A stretch of 64,000 nt of DNA from Rhodanobacter sp. 67-28 (GCA_001898415.1 MKTU01000026.1:175574-239573), one strand, 5' to 3'. Numbered from the stretch's first letter, positions 8,870 to 19,093 are shown. The notes: a model not told the origin generated them from the sequence alone. Program-made: numbers and translations.

Positions 8870-9775
8870 ATGAACGGACAGAACGCAGCGTGCGAACGGG
8901 TGCCGCCGACCGGCTCCGCGGGGTGGCTCGCCGAGCTTGCCTTCACGCCACGCAAGGAATCCTGGGTGGCCTCGTCGGCGGACCGCTTCTACAAGATATT
9001 CCGCCGCAGCGACGACCCGCTGCGCGACTGGCTGGACCCGACGTGCATGGAAAAGGCCGGCCGCGAGTACGCCGATGCGCTGCTGCTGCGCGAGCTGAGC
9101 GAACACGTCTGCACGCCGTTGCGGCTCGACCATGCATGCGTGGTCTATCCGCGACTCTCCGGGCCGGACCTGCGCCCGATGCTGCAGCAAAAGCACGGTG
9201 CCTTCGGCCCGCGGCATCGAGCGCAAGCCTTGCGCAAGGCGATGGTGGTGCTGGCGCAATTGCATCGCGCGCGCTCGAATCCGGCCGGCTACCCGGCCAA
9301 GGACTACCTGCACGACGGCTACCTGGTGCCCGACGCGGAGGTCGCACGGCGCATCGGCGAACGCGAGCGCACGCTCTTCATCGGCGGTTTCGAAGTGCGC
9401 AATTTCCGCTACGACGAGGAGCGCGAGGACTGGTTGTTCTTCGACCCGCAGCACGTCTACCTCGGCATGCCGGAGGACGACGTGGCGCGGTTCGTGATCT
9501 CCCTGCTGATGATCAACTGGGGTCAGGGCGGCGGCGTCACGCTGTGGCAGGGGTTCGACGTGGAGGACCTGCTCGCCGCCTACGAGGATGCCGCCGGCTT
9601 CCTGCTCGACGGCACCCTGCTCACTTATTTCCTGCGCGAGACGATCGCCATGCGTCGACATTTTGCACAGAAGGCGCTGCGCAACATGGCGGGCGCCAGG
9701 CGGGTCATTGGCCGACCGTATCTGGCCGGCTATTTCATGCAACTCAACCACTGGGCCGCAAACCATGAATTTTGA
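8870..9775 (+). CDS. Kinase-fold protein with degenerate catalytic loop
   Basis: I do not recognise this 301-residue family with certainty. The layout is that of a small protein-kinase/APH fold. It has an N-terminal strand with RFYKIF (candidate ATP lysine), then a helix REYADALLLREL (candidate glutamate), then a hinge-like VVYPRLSGPDL. The catalytic-loop equivalent reads IGGFEVRNF, where kinases have HGDxxxxN, and is followed by LFFDPQ in place of the DFG/DWE metal site. The usual catalytic Asp appears as Gly, so this is either a pseudokinase or a divergent sugar/lipid kinase. It lies in the glycan operon and its 3' end overlaps the methyltransferase gene by 11 bases. Confidence 0.6.
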   Translation: MNGQNAACERVPPTGSAGWLAELAFTPRKESWVASSADRFYKIFRRSDDPLRDWLDPTCMEKAGREYADALLLRELSEHVCTPLRLDHACVVYPRLSGPDLRPMLQQKHGAFGPRHRAQALRKAMVVLAQLHRARSNPAGYPAKDYLHDGYLVPDAEVARRIGERERTLFIGGFEVRNFRYDEEREDWLFFDPQHVYLGMPEDDVARFVISLLMINWGQGGGVTLWQGFDVEDLLAAYEDAAGFLLDGTLLTYFLRETIAMRRHFAQKALRNMAGARRVIGRPYLAGYFMQLNHWAANHEF

Positions 9776-10487
9776 CTATGAGCGCGATACCCGCGGCTTC
9801 TATCAGAACGACGATACGGCGCGGCGTTACCACCAGATGTTCATGTCGCCGAAGGGATGGCGCAATCTTCCCTCGCGGCTGATCGCGCGACGCGAGCGGC
9901 GCGCCATCGAAACCCTGCTCGACCAGGTGCCGCACCGCACCGCGCTGGACCTTCCGGCCGGCACCGGCAAGCTCGCCGGCATCTTCGCCGCGCGGGGCAC
10001 CCGCGTGGTGGCCTCGGACATCTCCGCCAGCATGCTGAAACTGGCCGAGGCCGAATACGCCCGCGCCGGCTGCACCGACGCGCGCTTCCAGGTGGAGGAC
10101 GCGACCGACCTGGCGCGTTTCCGCGAAGGGTCGTTCGACGTGGTGGTGTGCCTGCGGCTGATGCACCGCGTGCCTTCGGGCCTGCGCCGGCGGATGCTGC
10201 GCGAGTTCGCCCGGATCGCGCCTTGCACCATCGTCTCGTACGGGATCGAAACCGGTTTCCACAAGAAACGGCGTGAGCTGCGCGCGGCGGTGTTCGGCGG
10301 CGGGCGGGACCCGCTGTGCTTCTGCAGCGTCGGGCAGGCGCATGCCGAGCTGTCAGCGGATTTCGAGGTGCTCCGGCAAATATGGATCGCGCCCGCCTTG
10401 TCGCAGGAGATGGTGTTCCTGTTGCGCTCCCGGCGCGACCGGGCCGGCGTGTTCGGCGCAGCCGACGCACCGGGTTCCGCGCCATGA
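9765..10487 (+). CDS. Class I SAM-dependent methyltransferase
   Basis: This 240-residue protein has the Rossmann methyltransferase motif I, ALDLPAGTGKLAG, at about residues 60-72, then VVASDISASML (motif II acidic residue) and DVVVCLRLMHRV (motif IV-like). Length and motif order match small-molecule or glycan methyltransferases. The ATG at 9765 lies inside the end of the kinase-fold gene, so the two are translationally coupled. Its stop overlaps the next start as ATGA. In this setting it is likely to O-methylate a sugar or a phosphate at a chain end. The target is inferred only from context. Confidence 0.85.
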   Translation: MNFDYERDTRGFYQNDDTARRYHQMFMSPKGWRNLPSRLIARRERRAIETLLDQVPHRTALDLPAGTGKLAGIFAARGTRVVASDISASMLKLAEAEYARAGCTDARFQVEDATDLARFREGSFDVVVCLRLMHRVPSGLRRRMLREFARIAPCTIVSYGIETGFHKKRRELRAAVFGGGRDPLCFCSVGQAHAELSADFEVLRQIWIAPALSQEMVFLLRSRRDRAGVFGAADAPGSAP

Positions 10488-11599
10488 GGGCGGTGCATGC
10501 GTCGCCGCGCGCAACGCGGGCGTTGCTCGGCGCGGTTGCGCTGCTGCTGTTCGCAGCCAGGCCCGTCAGCGCAGGCTGCCCGAAACTGCTGATGTTCGAC
10601 GGCACCAATTTCCACACCCAGGCGACCGACGGGCAGGCTGCCTATTGGGGCGACACGGTCGGCGTGCAGGGATTCTTCGTCAACCGCGTCATGGCCTCCT
10701 GGCAGGACGATGTCGGCACCCGCACGGACAGCAAGTTGTGGCGGCAACTGGGCCTGTTCCAGTCCGTCTATGCCCGCCACGGCGTGACCGACAACTTCAT
10801 CAAGGTGGCGCTGTACAAGCCGATCGACTGGCGTGACCCGGATGGGTTGAAACAGGTGGTGCGGAACTTCTCGCACGCCGCGGCGCTGGCGCGGCATGCA
10901 GGGCTCAAGGGCATCGCGATCGACCTGGAGCCGTACGAGCCGACCTGGGTCGACAGCGGCGAGCTGTCCGCCACCGTGCAGGCCGAGGCAAGCGCGATCG
11001 CCGAGGCCATGCGGGCGGCCTATCCGCAAATGACCCTGGTCGTCATCAAGGACGCGCTTCACCAGAACTATCCGCGCACGCCGCTCGACGAACTGGTCTC
11101 GAAGTTCGGCACCGATCCGGGCCCCTCGCGTCATTTCTGGCATGGCGGCTATGCGCTGGCCATCCCGTTCCTGCACGGGTTGCTGTCGGCGAACTGGGCG
11201 CATGTGGTGATTGCGACCGAAGTCACCTACGACGGCTCGGACATGGCCACGCCGGTACGCCAGACGCAGCGCAACTACGACGTCTTCATGGGCGCCGAAC
11301 AGGCCAGTCGCAGCGACCTCAGCGTGGCTCCCGGACTGTGGCCGCTGGGGCATTCCTACACCGACAAGTCCGCCCGCGATACGCCGCAGGCATTCGCCGA
11401 GCACCTGCGGTCCGCCTACAGCGCGGCGGAAGACTACGTGTGGATCTACGGCTACGGCAGCGCGTGGCAGGCCGACGGCCCCTATGGCGGCGCGCCGGTC
11501 ACCGCCGACTTTCCGCAGTACACCGCCGCCATCCATGCGATGCGCGCGTCCTGCACGGCGAGCGCTGCCGACCCGCAGGCGCAAAGGCAGGCACACTGA
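10484..11599 (+). CDS. Secreted TIM-barrel-like protein, possible glycoside hydrolase
   Basis: I cannot place this 371-residue protein in a named family. A clear Sec signal peptide (about residues 1-31, ending PVSAG) directs it out of the cytoplasm. The mature part alternates strands and helices in the manner of an (alpha/beta)8 barrel. The strand KGIAIDLEPYEPTW at about residues 141-154 has the D-x-E arrangement found on catalytic strands of several glycoside hydrolase families. A second acidic strand reads VIATEVTYDG. Position between the methyltransferase and a glycosyltransferase gene suggests periplasmic or extracellular trimming, or cleavage, of the glycan made by this cluster. The enzymatic role is an inference. 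Confidence 0.6.
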   Translation: MRAVHASPRATRALLGAVALLLFAARPVSAGCPKLLMFDGTNFHTQATDGQAAYWGDTVGVQGFFVNRVMASWQDDVGTRTDSKLWRQLGLFQSVYARHGVTDNFIKVALYKPIDWRDPDGLKQVVRNFSHAAALARHAGLKGIAIDLEPYEPTWVDSGELSATVQAEASAIAEAMRAAYPQMTLVVIKDALHQNYPRTPLDELVSKFGTDPGPSRHFWHGGYALAIPFLHGLLSANWAHVVIATEVTYDGSDMATPVRQTQRNYDVFMGAEQASRSDLSVAPGLWPLGHSYTDKSARDTPQAFAEHLRSAYSAAEDYVWIYGYGSAWQADGPYGGAPVTADFPQYTAAIHAMRASCTASAADPQAQRQAH

Positions 11600-11617
11600 G
11601 GAGGCTCGATACCCACC

Positions 11618-12784
11618 GTGAAGATCGTCTTTTTCGCCAACACCGACTGGTACCTCTACAACTTCCGCCGCTCACTGGCGCTGGCCGCGCAGTCCAGCGG
11701 CTACGAGGTGCTGCTGGTGTCGCCGTCCGGCGCGTACGGCGAGCGGCTGCGCGGCCTTGGCCTGCGCTGGCAGCCGCTGGCAGGGATGGATCGGCGCAGC
11801 CTGAATCCCGCCCGCGAACTGCAACTGCTGGCGAGCCTGGTGCGGCTGTTCCGGCGCGAGCGCCCGGCGCTGATGCATGGCTTCACGATCAAGTGCGCGG
11901 TGTACGGCTCGCTTGCCGCGCAGCTCGCCGGCGTGCCGGCGCGGGTGAATGCGGTGGCCGGGCTGGGCTACGTGTTCGCCAGCAACGACCGCAAGGCGCG
12001 CTGCCTGCGGCCGATGGTGCGAGCGGCGCTGCGTCTGGCCATGCGCGGGCGGCGCACGCGGCTGATCCTGCAGAATCCGGACGACGAGATGATGTTTCGG
12101 CAATCCGGCCTGATCGGTGCCGATCGCATCGACCTGATCCCGGGCTCGGGTGTGGACTGCACGCGGTTCACTCCGCGCGCGAACGCAGACGGTCCGCGCA
12201 GGCCGCAACCGTGCGTTTTGCTGGCCGCGCGACTGCTGTGGGACAAGGGGGTGGCCGAATACGTCGAGGCGGCGCGCCTGCTGCGCGGGGCCGGCCGCCG
12301 CATCCGCTTCCTGCTCGCCGGCATGCCCGATCGGGGCAATCCGGCAGCGGTGCCGGAAGCCACGCTGCAACAGTGGGTGGAGGAAGGCGTGATCGAGTGG
12401 CTGGGGCACGTGGACGACACCAGCGAGCTGTTCCGTTCGGTGGACATCGTGGCGCTGCCCACGTACTACCGCGAAGGCCTGCCGAAATCGCTGATCGAGG
12501 CCGCCGCCTGCGCGCGACCGTTGATCACCACCGACATGCCGGGCTGTCGCGAGGTAGTGACGAACGAGGTCGATGGCCTGCTGATTCCGCCGCATGACGC
12601 CGCCGCGTTGGCGCGCGCCATCGCCCGCCTGGTCGATGCGCCCGAACTGGCCGCCCGCCTGGGCGCCGCCGCGCGGGCCAAGGTACTGGCGAATTTCGAC
12701 GAACGCCTCGTCATCGAACGCACGCTGGCGGTATACCGCGAACTGCTGCAGCCCGACCGCATGGCGCACGCCGCCGTCGACTGA
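11618..12784 (+). CDS. Glycosyltransferase, GT4 family (PglA/capsular type)
   Basis: This 388-residue GT-B glycosyltransferase opens MKIVFFANTDWYLYNFRRSLA and has the conserved segment VAGLGYVF. Its donor-domain motif is YYREGLPKSLIEAAACARP. The pattern matches the PglA/WbpZ-like branch of GT4 that adds HexNAc to undecaprenyl-linked sugars. GTG 11618 is used as the start, preceded by GAGG. It is separated from the upstream gene by only 18 bases and is the last visible gene of the cluster on this strand. Donor specificity is inferred from general resemblance and is weak. Confidence 0.85.
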   Translation: MKIVFFANTDWYLYNFRRSLALAAQSSGYEVLLVSPSGAYGERLRGLGLRWQPLAGMDRRSLNPARELQLLASLVRLFRRERPALMHGFTIKCAVYGSLAAQLAGVPARVNAVAGLGYVFASNDRKARCLRPMVRAALRLAMRGRRTRLILQNPDDEMMFRQSGLIGADRIDLIPGSGVDCTRFTPRANADGPRRPQPCVLLAARLLWDKGVAEYVEAARLLRGAGRRIRFLLAGMPDRGNPAAVPEATLQQWVEEGVIEWLGHVDDTSELFRSVDIVALPTYYREGLPKSLIEAAACARPLITTDMPGCREVVTNEVDGLLIPPHDAAALARAIARLVDAPELAARLGAAARAKVLANFDERLVIERTLAVYRELLQPDRMAHAAVD

Positions 12785-13069
12785 CGGCTCGCCTGATCCC
12801 GCCACGGGGTATCGGCTGCGCGCAGATGACCCGCTGCGCGCGTGCGCGCGTCGGATTTCGCGGCGCGGTGCGCTTGCGCGACCGGCAGGGTGACCGTCAT
12901 CAGGGGAGACGTGCACGCGCGCACGGTGGTCATGGCCTGGAATGTGCTTGAATCCCCTGCAGGCTCTGCCGAGCCGGCCATCCGTCGCGCCACCGGACGG
13001 GTGAGCGACCATTCCATGTCCACAAGCGACGCCACGCGTCCGCGATTGCTGCAACCGGGAACCATACCG

Positions 13070-13306
13070 ATGACCCTCACCAGTCTTGGCATCCTGCTCA
13101 TTGTCAACGGCGTGCTGCTGTGGGCCATCATGGCCGCGCTTCACCGTCACACGGTGGCGCTGAAAAACCTGCAACTGCAGATGGAAATCCTGCTTGGCCG
13201 ACACGGCGCCGACGCGGGCGGCGAGATTCCGGCAGTCCGCCCCCGGGATGCCGGAAAGCCGCCGTCCCGGTCGCGGCCCGAGTCGGTGGACTCCTCGACA
13301 CGCTGA
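13070..13306 (+). CDS. Small single-span membrane protein, hypothetical
   Basis: This 78-residue frame has one strong N-terminal hydrophobic helix (about residues 4-23, LGILLIVNGVLLWAIMAALH), then a polar helix and a basic, proline-rich tail. GGGA stands about 7 bases before the ATG. An in-frame ATG at 13016 would add 18 residues, but with no better binding site. I do not recognise the family. It stands alone between the glycan cluster and pncC. The 285 bases before it (12785-13069) hold no gene I can support. Confidence 0.5.
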   Translation: MTLTSLGILLIVNGVLLWAIMAALHRHTVALKNLQLQMEILLGRHGADAGGEIPAVRPRDAGKPPSRSRPESVDSSTR

Positions 13307-13414
13307 ATGGCTTGCGCCGACGTCCGACTCGCCGTCTTGGCGTGGTCGCGCGGAACGGGTAGAACGGTGCCGTTCGCGCGTGGCGACGACCACGCCCCAT
13401 CCCCGGAGCCCCGT

Positions 13415-13924
13415 ATGGATATGCCGTCCGTTCCCACCGATGCCGAACTGCTGGCGCTGGCCGGTGAGGTGGCCGTGGAAGTGCAGCGCTGCCGCTTGAT
13501 GCTGGTCACGGCCGAATCCTGCAGCGGCGGCTGGATCGCCAAGACGCTGACCGACCTGCCGGGCAGTTCGGCCTGGTTCGACGCCGGCGTGGTCACCTAC
13601 AGCTACGAGGCCAAGGAGGCCCTGCTCGGGGTCAACCCGCGCACGCTGGAGCATGCCGGCGCGGTCAGCGAAGAGACCGTGCTGGAGATGGTGGCCGGCG
13701 CGCTGGCGCGCTTCGGTGCCGGCGTGGCGGTAGCGGTGACCGGCATCGCCGGTCCGACCGGCGGCATGCCGGGCAAACCCGTCGGTACGGTCTGGATCGG
13801 CTGGAAACGCCGCGGCGGTTACGCCCATGCGCGGCTGTTCCATTTTTCCGGCGATCGCGAGGCCGTGCGCCGGCAAACCGTGGCGGCGGCGCTCGAAGGC
13901 TTGCGGAAAACCCTGACGGAATGA
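13415..13924 (+). CDS. pncC: Nicotinamide-nucleotide amidohydrolase PncC (CinA C-terminal domain)
   Basis: This 169-residue protein matches the stand-alone CinA C-terminal domain. It has the catalytic-site segment [13 protein letters not shown], then [29 protein letters not shown] and [10 protein letters not shown]. PncC deamidates nicotinamide mononucleotide to nicotinate mononucleotide in NAD salvage. The longer CinA N-terminal domain is absent, as in most proteobacteria. It lies directly upstream of recA, an arrangement kept across many proteobacteria. The ATG at 13415 follows CCGGAG, which fixes the start; an upstream extension to 13307 lacks family similarity. Confidence 0.93.
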   Translation: MDMPSVPTDAELLALAGEVAVEVQRCRLMLVTAESCSGGWIAKTLTDLPGSSAWFDAGVVTYSYEAKEALLGVNPRTLEHAGAVSEETVLEMVAGALARFGAGVAVAVTGIAGPTGGMPGKPVGTVWIGWKRRGGYAHARLFHFSGDREAVRRQTVAAALEGLRKTLTE

Positions 13925-14081
13925 GGCGCCGCGCGCTGCCGGACCGGCTTGACGAGTGTGGGATACTGCACGTTCCGATCATGGCCCGTTGCCGCGCGCG
14001 GCCGAGCCCGCATGATCGCAACCCGTGAGATTCGATCCGGGCATCATGCCTCCCACTCACCGCCCAACCGGAATACCAACG

Positions 14082-15119
<1,038 letters not shown>

Positions 15120-15146
15120 GCCGTGATGGTTGACGTTCCGTTGCAT

Positions 15147-15182
15147 GCGCATGGCCCGGCTCGCCCGGGCCATGCGCGTTTT
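15147..15182 (+). terminator. Rho-independent terminator after recA
   Basis: A 13-bp perfect stem (15147-15159 paired with 15165-15177) has a 5-base loop and is followed by GTTTT. It begins 28 bases after the recA stop codon. It should end most recA transcripts before recX, matching the low RecX to RecA ratio known from other bacteria. Confidence 0.85.
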
Positions 15183-15354
15183 GGCCAGGTGCCGTATCTC
15201 GGCGCGACGATGCATGTCTTCCCGGCCGGTCCGCCCGGGCGTGGATCCGCAGGATCGGAGTCGAAGGGTCGCCCTTCGGCTCCGCCACGCCACGCCCAGG
15301 CAGAACGGCGGGGGGAATTTGCCCGTACCCGGTATGCGTTCGCATGGCCATGAC

Positions 15355-15852
15355 ATGAACAAGCGTCCTGGCGCGGGCAACCCGACCAAACCCCAACGCA
15401 GCGCCTACGAGAAGGCGCTGGGCCTGCTCGCCCGCCGCGAGCATTCGCGCAAGGAACTGAAGACCAAGCTGCGCCAGGGCGGCTACGAGGGCGAGGAAAC
15501 CGCTGCGGCGCTGGATCGTTTGGGCGAGCAGCACTACCAGGACGACGACCGCTTCGCCGAAGTGCTGCTGCGCAGCCGGATTGCCCAGGGCTACGGACCC
15601 ATGCGCCTGCGCCAGGAGCTGAAAAGCCACGGCCTGGCCGACGCCCGCATCCGCGAGTTGCTGGACGCGGCGGAGGTCGACTGGGACGCCTCGGCCGCCG
15701 CCCAACTGCGCCGGCGCTACGGTGGCGCGGGCACGAATGACCCCGCCGAACGCGCCCGCCGGGCACAGTTCCTCTTGCGCCGCGGCTTTGCCGCCGCCAC
15801 AGTACGACGTGTTACCCACGCCGAAGTGGACGACGCCGACGATCTTCCCTGA
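15355..15852 (+). CDS. recX: Regulatory protein RecX
   Basis: This 165-residue basic protein consists of the tandem three-helix repeats of Rec[21 protein letters not shown] first, then a second unit with [27 protein letters not shown]. It binds RecA filaments and limits their extension. It lies 235 bases after recA, beyond a terminator, in the usual recA-recX order, and ahead of alaS. The ATG at 15355 gives a normal family length; the frame is open further upstream but without similarity. Confidence 0.93.
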   Translation: MNKRPGAGNPTKPQRSAYEKALGLLARREHSRKELKTKLRQGGYEGEETAAALDRLGEQHYQDDDRFAEVLLRSRIAQGYGPMRLRQELKSHGLADARIRELLDAAEVDWDASAAAQLRRRYGGAGTNDPAERARRAQFLLRRGFAAATVRRVTHAEVDDADDLP

Positions 15853-15931
15853 CATCCATCGCCACCCGGCGGTGGCGGAGCGATTGGCGCCAAGCCGGTG
15901 TGACCCCCTGCCGCCAGCCACCGCGATCCGC

Positions 15932-18559
15932 ATGAAAACCTCCGAAATCCGTTCCGCCTTCCTCGACTTCTTCCGCGCCCGGGGCCACGCCATCGTGCCG
16001 TCCAGTTCACTGGTGCCGGCCAGCGACCCGACCTTGATGTTCACCAACTCCGGCATGGTGCAGTTCAAGAATGTGTTCCTCGGCAGCGAGAAACCCGGCT
16101 ACGTGCGTGCGGCCGACGTGCAGCGCTGCCTGCGCGCCGGCGGCAAGCACAACGATCTGGACCAGGTCGGCTACACCGCGCGCCACCACACGTTCTTCGA
16201 GATGCTCGGCAACTGGTCGTTCGGCGACTACTTCAAGCATGAGGCGATCGGCTGGGCGTGGGAGCTGCTGACCCAGGTGTTCAAGCTGCCGCCGGAGCGG
16301 CTCACCGTCACCGTCTACCACACCGACGACGAGGCTTTCGCGATCTGGCGCGACGAGATCGGCGTGCCGGTCGAGCGCATCATCCGCATCGGTGACAACA
16401 AGGGCGCGCCGTTTGCCTCCGACAATTTCTGGCAGATGGCCGACACCGGCCCGTGCGGCCCGTGCACCGAGATCTTCTACGACCACGGCGCGCACATCGC
16501 CGGTGGTCCGCCCGGTTCGCCGGATGAGGACGGCGACCGCTACATCGAAATCTGGAACCTGGTGTTCATGCAGTTCGACCGCGCCCCCGACGGTACGCTG
16601 AGCCCGCTGCCGGCGCCGTGCGTGGATACCGGCATGGGCCTGGAGCGGCTTGCCGCGATCCTGCAGCACGTGCATTCCAATTACGAGATCGACCTGTTCG
16701 CGCACCTGATCCGCGTCGCCGGCGAACTCACCGGCACGCCCGACTTGGCCAACAAGTCGCTGCGCGTGATTGCCGACCACATCCGCGCCTGTTCCTTCCT
16801 GATCGTCGACGGCGTGCTGCCCTCCAACGAGGGGCGCGGCTACGTGCTGCGCCGGATCATCCGCCGCGCGCTGCGGCACGGCTGGATGCTCGGCGTGCGC
16901 GGCGACTTCTTCTGGAAGATGGTGGCGCCGCTGGTGGAGGAGATGGGCGAGGCCTATCCGGAGCTGAAAGAGAAGCAGGCCATCGTCGAGGATGCGTTGC
17001 GCACCGAGGAGCAGCGTTTCGGCGAAACGCTGGAACACGGCATGCGGCTGTTCGACGAGGCCGCGGCGAAGTCCGGCAAGACCATCCCGGGCGCCGAGGC
17101 GTTCCGCCTCTACGACACGTACGGTTTCCCGGTCGACCTCACCGCCGACATCGCACGCGAGCGCGGCCTCGACGTCGACATGGCCGGCTTCGAGCAGGCC
17201 ATGAACGAGCAGCGCGAACGCGCCCGCGCCGCCGGCAAGTTCGAGGCGAGGGGACAGATGCCGGCCGAGCTGGCCAGCCAACTGCCGCCTACCGTGTTCC
17301 TCGGCTACGAGGCCTTGGAAGACCGCGGCGGCAAGGTGCTTGGCATCGTGCGCGGCGGTCGCCATGTCGACCGGTTGGGCGAGGGCGAGGAAGGATTGCT
17401 GATCCTGGATCGCACGCCGTTCTACGCCGAATCCGGCGGCCAGGTCGGCGACACCGGCACGTTGTTCGGCACGTCCGGCCGTTTCGCGGTCGACGACACC
17501 TTGAAGATGGGCGGCGTGTTCTTCGGCCACGCCGGCCACTGGCACGGCACGCAACCGCTGCGCAGCGGCGACCTGCTCGACGCCCAGGTGGATCCCGCGC
17601 GCCGCCAGGCGATCGTGCTCAACCACTCGGCCACGCATCTGCTGCATGCGGCGCTGCGCGAGGTGCTCGGCACCCACGTCACCCAGAAGGGCTCGCTGGT
17701 GGCGCCGGAGCGCCTGCGTTTCGATTTCTCGCACCCCAAGCCAGTAAGCCATGGGGAATTGGCTCGCGTCGAGTCGATGGTCAACGCCGAGGTGCGCCGC
17801 AACGCGGCCGCCGAGGTGCACCGCATGGGTTACGACGAGGCGATCGCCACTGGTGCCATGGCACTCTTCGGCGAAAAGTACGGCGATGAAGTGCGCGTGC
17901 TGAAGATGGGCGACTTTTCCACCGAACTCTGCGGCGGCACGCACGTCAACCGCACCGGCGACATCGGCCTGTTCAAGATCGTCGGCGAATCCGGCGTCGC
18001 CTCCGGCGTGCGTCGCATCGAGGCGGTCACCGGCGACGGTGCGCTTGCGCATGTCGCCGAGGAGGAGCGCCGCCTCGCCGATCTCTCCCGTCTGCTCTCC
18101 AGCAGCGGCGACGACGCCGTGGAAAAACTGCGCCAGTTGTTCGATCGCCAGAAGAAACTCGAGCGCGAACTGGATTCGCTGCGCAGCAAGGCCGCCGGTT
18201 CCGCCACTGCCGACCTGACTGCCTCGGCTGCAGACGTCGACGGCATCAAGGTGGTCGCTGCGCGCCTGGAAGGGTTCGACGCAAAGTCGCTGCGCGACAG
18301 CGTCGACCAGCTCAAGCAGCAGCTCGGCGATTGCGTGGTGCTGCTGGCCGGGGCTGCCGACGGCAAGGTCGCGCTGATCGCCGGTGTACACGGCAAGGCG
18401 CTGGGCCGGATCAAGGCCGGTGACGTGGTCGCCCATGTCGCGGCGAAGATCGGTGGCAAGGGCGGCGGTCGACCCGACATGGCCCAGGGCGGCGGTTCCG
18501 ACAGCGCCGACTTGCCGGCGATCCTGGCGGGTCTTGCCGACTGGGTTTCCTCGCGTTGA
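15932..18559 (+). CDS. alaS: Alanyl-tRNA synthetase
   Basis: This 875-residue protein is a complete class II alanyl-tRNA synthetase. The catalytic domain comes first, with motif 1 around [10 protein letters not shown] and [12 protein letters not shown], and motif 2 within [18 protein letters not shown]. The editing domain holds the zinc-binding motifs HSATHLLH and [13 protein letters not shown]. The C-Ala domain near the end includes [12 protein letters not shown]. It charges tRNA-Ala and clears mischarged Ser and Gly. Placement between recX and csrA is the standard order in gammaproteobacteria. ATG 15932 gives the canonical [14 protein letters not shown] start. Confidence 0.98.
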   Translation: MKTSEIRSAFLDFFRARGHAIVPSSSLVPASDPTLMFTNSGMVQFKNVFLGSEKPGYVRAADVQRCLRAGGKHNDLDQVGYTARHHTFFEMLGNWSFGDYFKHEAIGWAWELLTQVFKLPPERLTVTVYHTDDEAFAIWRDEIGVPVERIIRIGDNKGAPFASDNFWQMADTGPCGPCTEIFYDHGAHIAGGPPGSPDEDGDRYIEIWNLVFMQFDRAPDGTLSPLPAPCVDTGMGLERLAAILQHVHSNYEIDLFAHLIRVAGELTGTPDLANKSLRVIADHIRACSFLIVDGVLPSNEGRGYVLRRIIRRALRHGWMLGVRGDFFWKMVAPLVEEMGEAYPELKEKQAIVEDALRTEEQRFGETLEHGMRLFDEAAAKSGKTIPGAEAFRLYDTYGFPVDLTADIARERGLDVDMAGFEQAMNEQRERARAAGKFEARGQMPAELASQLPPTVFLGYEALEDRGGKVLGIVRGGRHVDRLGEGEEGLLILDRTPFYAESGGQVGDTGTLFGTSGRFAVDDTLKMGGVFFGHAGHWHGTQPLRSGDLLDAQVDPARRQAIVLNHSATHLLHAALREVLGTHVTQKGSLVAPERLRFDFSHPKPVSHGELARVESMVNAEVRRNAAAEVHRMGYDEAIATGAMALFGEKYGDEVRVLKMGDFSTELCGGTHVNRTGDIGLFKIVGESGVASGVRRIEAVTGDGALAHVAEEERRLADLSRLLSSSGDDAVEKLRQLFDRQKKLERELDSLRSKAAGSATADLTASAADVDGIKVVAARLEGFDAKSLRDSVDQLKQQLGDCVVLLAGAADGKVALIAGVHGKALGRIKAGDVVAHVAAKIGGKGGGRPDMAQGGGSDSADLPAILAGLADWVSSR

Positions 18560-18587
18560 TTCGGCTTAACGACTGCTGCAGCGCCGA

Positions 18588-18617
18588 TTGCACCGGGGAA
18601 TCGTGCTCAGTTAGTAT
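18588..18617 (+). promoter_or_regulatory. Candidate sigma70 promoter for csrA
   Basis: TTGCAC at 18588-18593 and TAGTAT at 18612-18617 are separated by 18 bases. They lie about 200 bases before the csrA start codon and just after alaS. Transcription would begin near 18624 and give an unusually long leader. The call rests on hexamer similarity alone. Confidence 0.5.
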
Positions 18618-18623
18618 CCGCGG

Positions 18624-18814
18624 AGGTCGGTTTTTCGCCAAAAGGCGCAAAGCCGCCAGTCAGGACGCTTAAGGAGTGTTTTGGCTGTGAGCCGGGAAGG
18701 CGGTAGGGCCTTCGACGGATCAAAAACGTCGAGCCGCGGATGGACTCACGCTCAGGGGTGAGGCAGGGTCAATCCGCAAGCCTGTGACCAGCAGCATTTT
18801 ATGGAGTAGCAATC
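18624..18814 (+). promoter_or_regulatory. Long, probably structured csrA leader with repeated GGA motifs
   Basis: The leader of about 190 bases holds a hairpin CGCC-AAAA-GGCG (18636-18647). It also shows a long-range helix: 18627-18635 pairs with 18722-18732 through a 2-base bulge. GGA triplets, the core of CsrA binding sites, occur near 18663, 18673, 18695, 18717, 18738, 18742 and in the ribosome binding site at 18803. In several bacteria CsrA represses its own translation through such sites, and the same is likely here. The segment GGCGCAAAGCC recalls the GEMM riboswitch core, but the rest does not match that fold. Confidence 0.45.
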
Positions 18815-19018
18815 ATGTTGATTCTGACCCGCCGGGTCGGTGAGACCCTGATGATCGGCGACGAGGTGACCGTCACCGTTCTTGGCGTGAAAGGCAATCA
18901 GGTACGCATCGGCATCAACGCGCCGAAAACCGTGGCCGTCCATCGCGAGGAAATCTACCAGCGAATCCGCGGTGAACACGACGCCGGCAGCGCTCCGGAC
19001 GACAGCGGCGACCACTGA
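18815..19018 (+). CDS. csrA: Carbon storage regulator CsrA (RsmA)
   Basis: This 67-residue protein is a canonical CsrA dimer subunit. It opens [18 protein letters not shown], with the RNA-contacting residues Leu4 and Arg6, and continues [14 protein letters not shown] and [10 protein letters not shown], which includes the second RNA-binding arginine (R44 region). It binds GGA-containing hairpins in mRNA leaders to alter translation and stability of genes for motility, biofilm and carbon flow. TGGAGTAGC precedes the start. It follows alaS and precedes tRNA-Ser, the usual order in gammaproteobacteria. Confidence 0.97.
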   Translation: MLILTRRVGETLMIGDEVTVTVLGVKGNQVRIGINAPKTVAVHREEIYQRIRGEHDAGSAPDDSGDH

Positions 19019-19093
19019 CCACCGTTTCAAGACTTTACCTGGGCCGCGCCGATCAGTATCCTTGCCGGCTCCGCAGTCATGCGGCAAAACCCC

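Noticed and set aside
13925..14081. A LexA box upstream of recA
   Set aside because: No CTG-N10-CAG or TACTA-type palindrome was found. GATACT is at most a weak -10 element.
18624..18740. A c-di-GMP-I (GEMM) riboswitch before csrA
   Set aside because: Only GGCGCAAAGCC resembles the conserved core. The tetraloop hairpin before it and the receptor helix after it do not fit.
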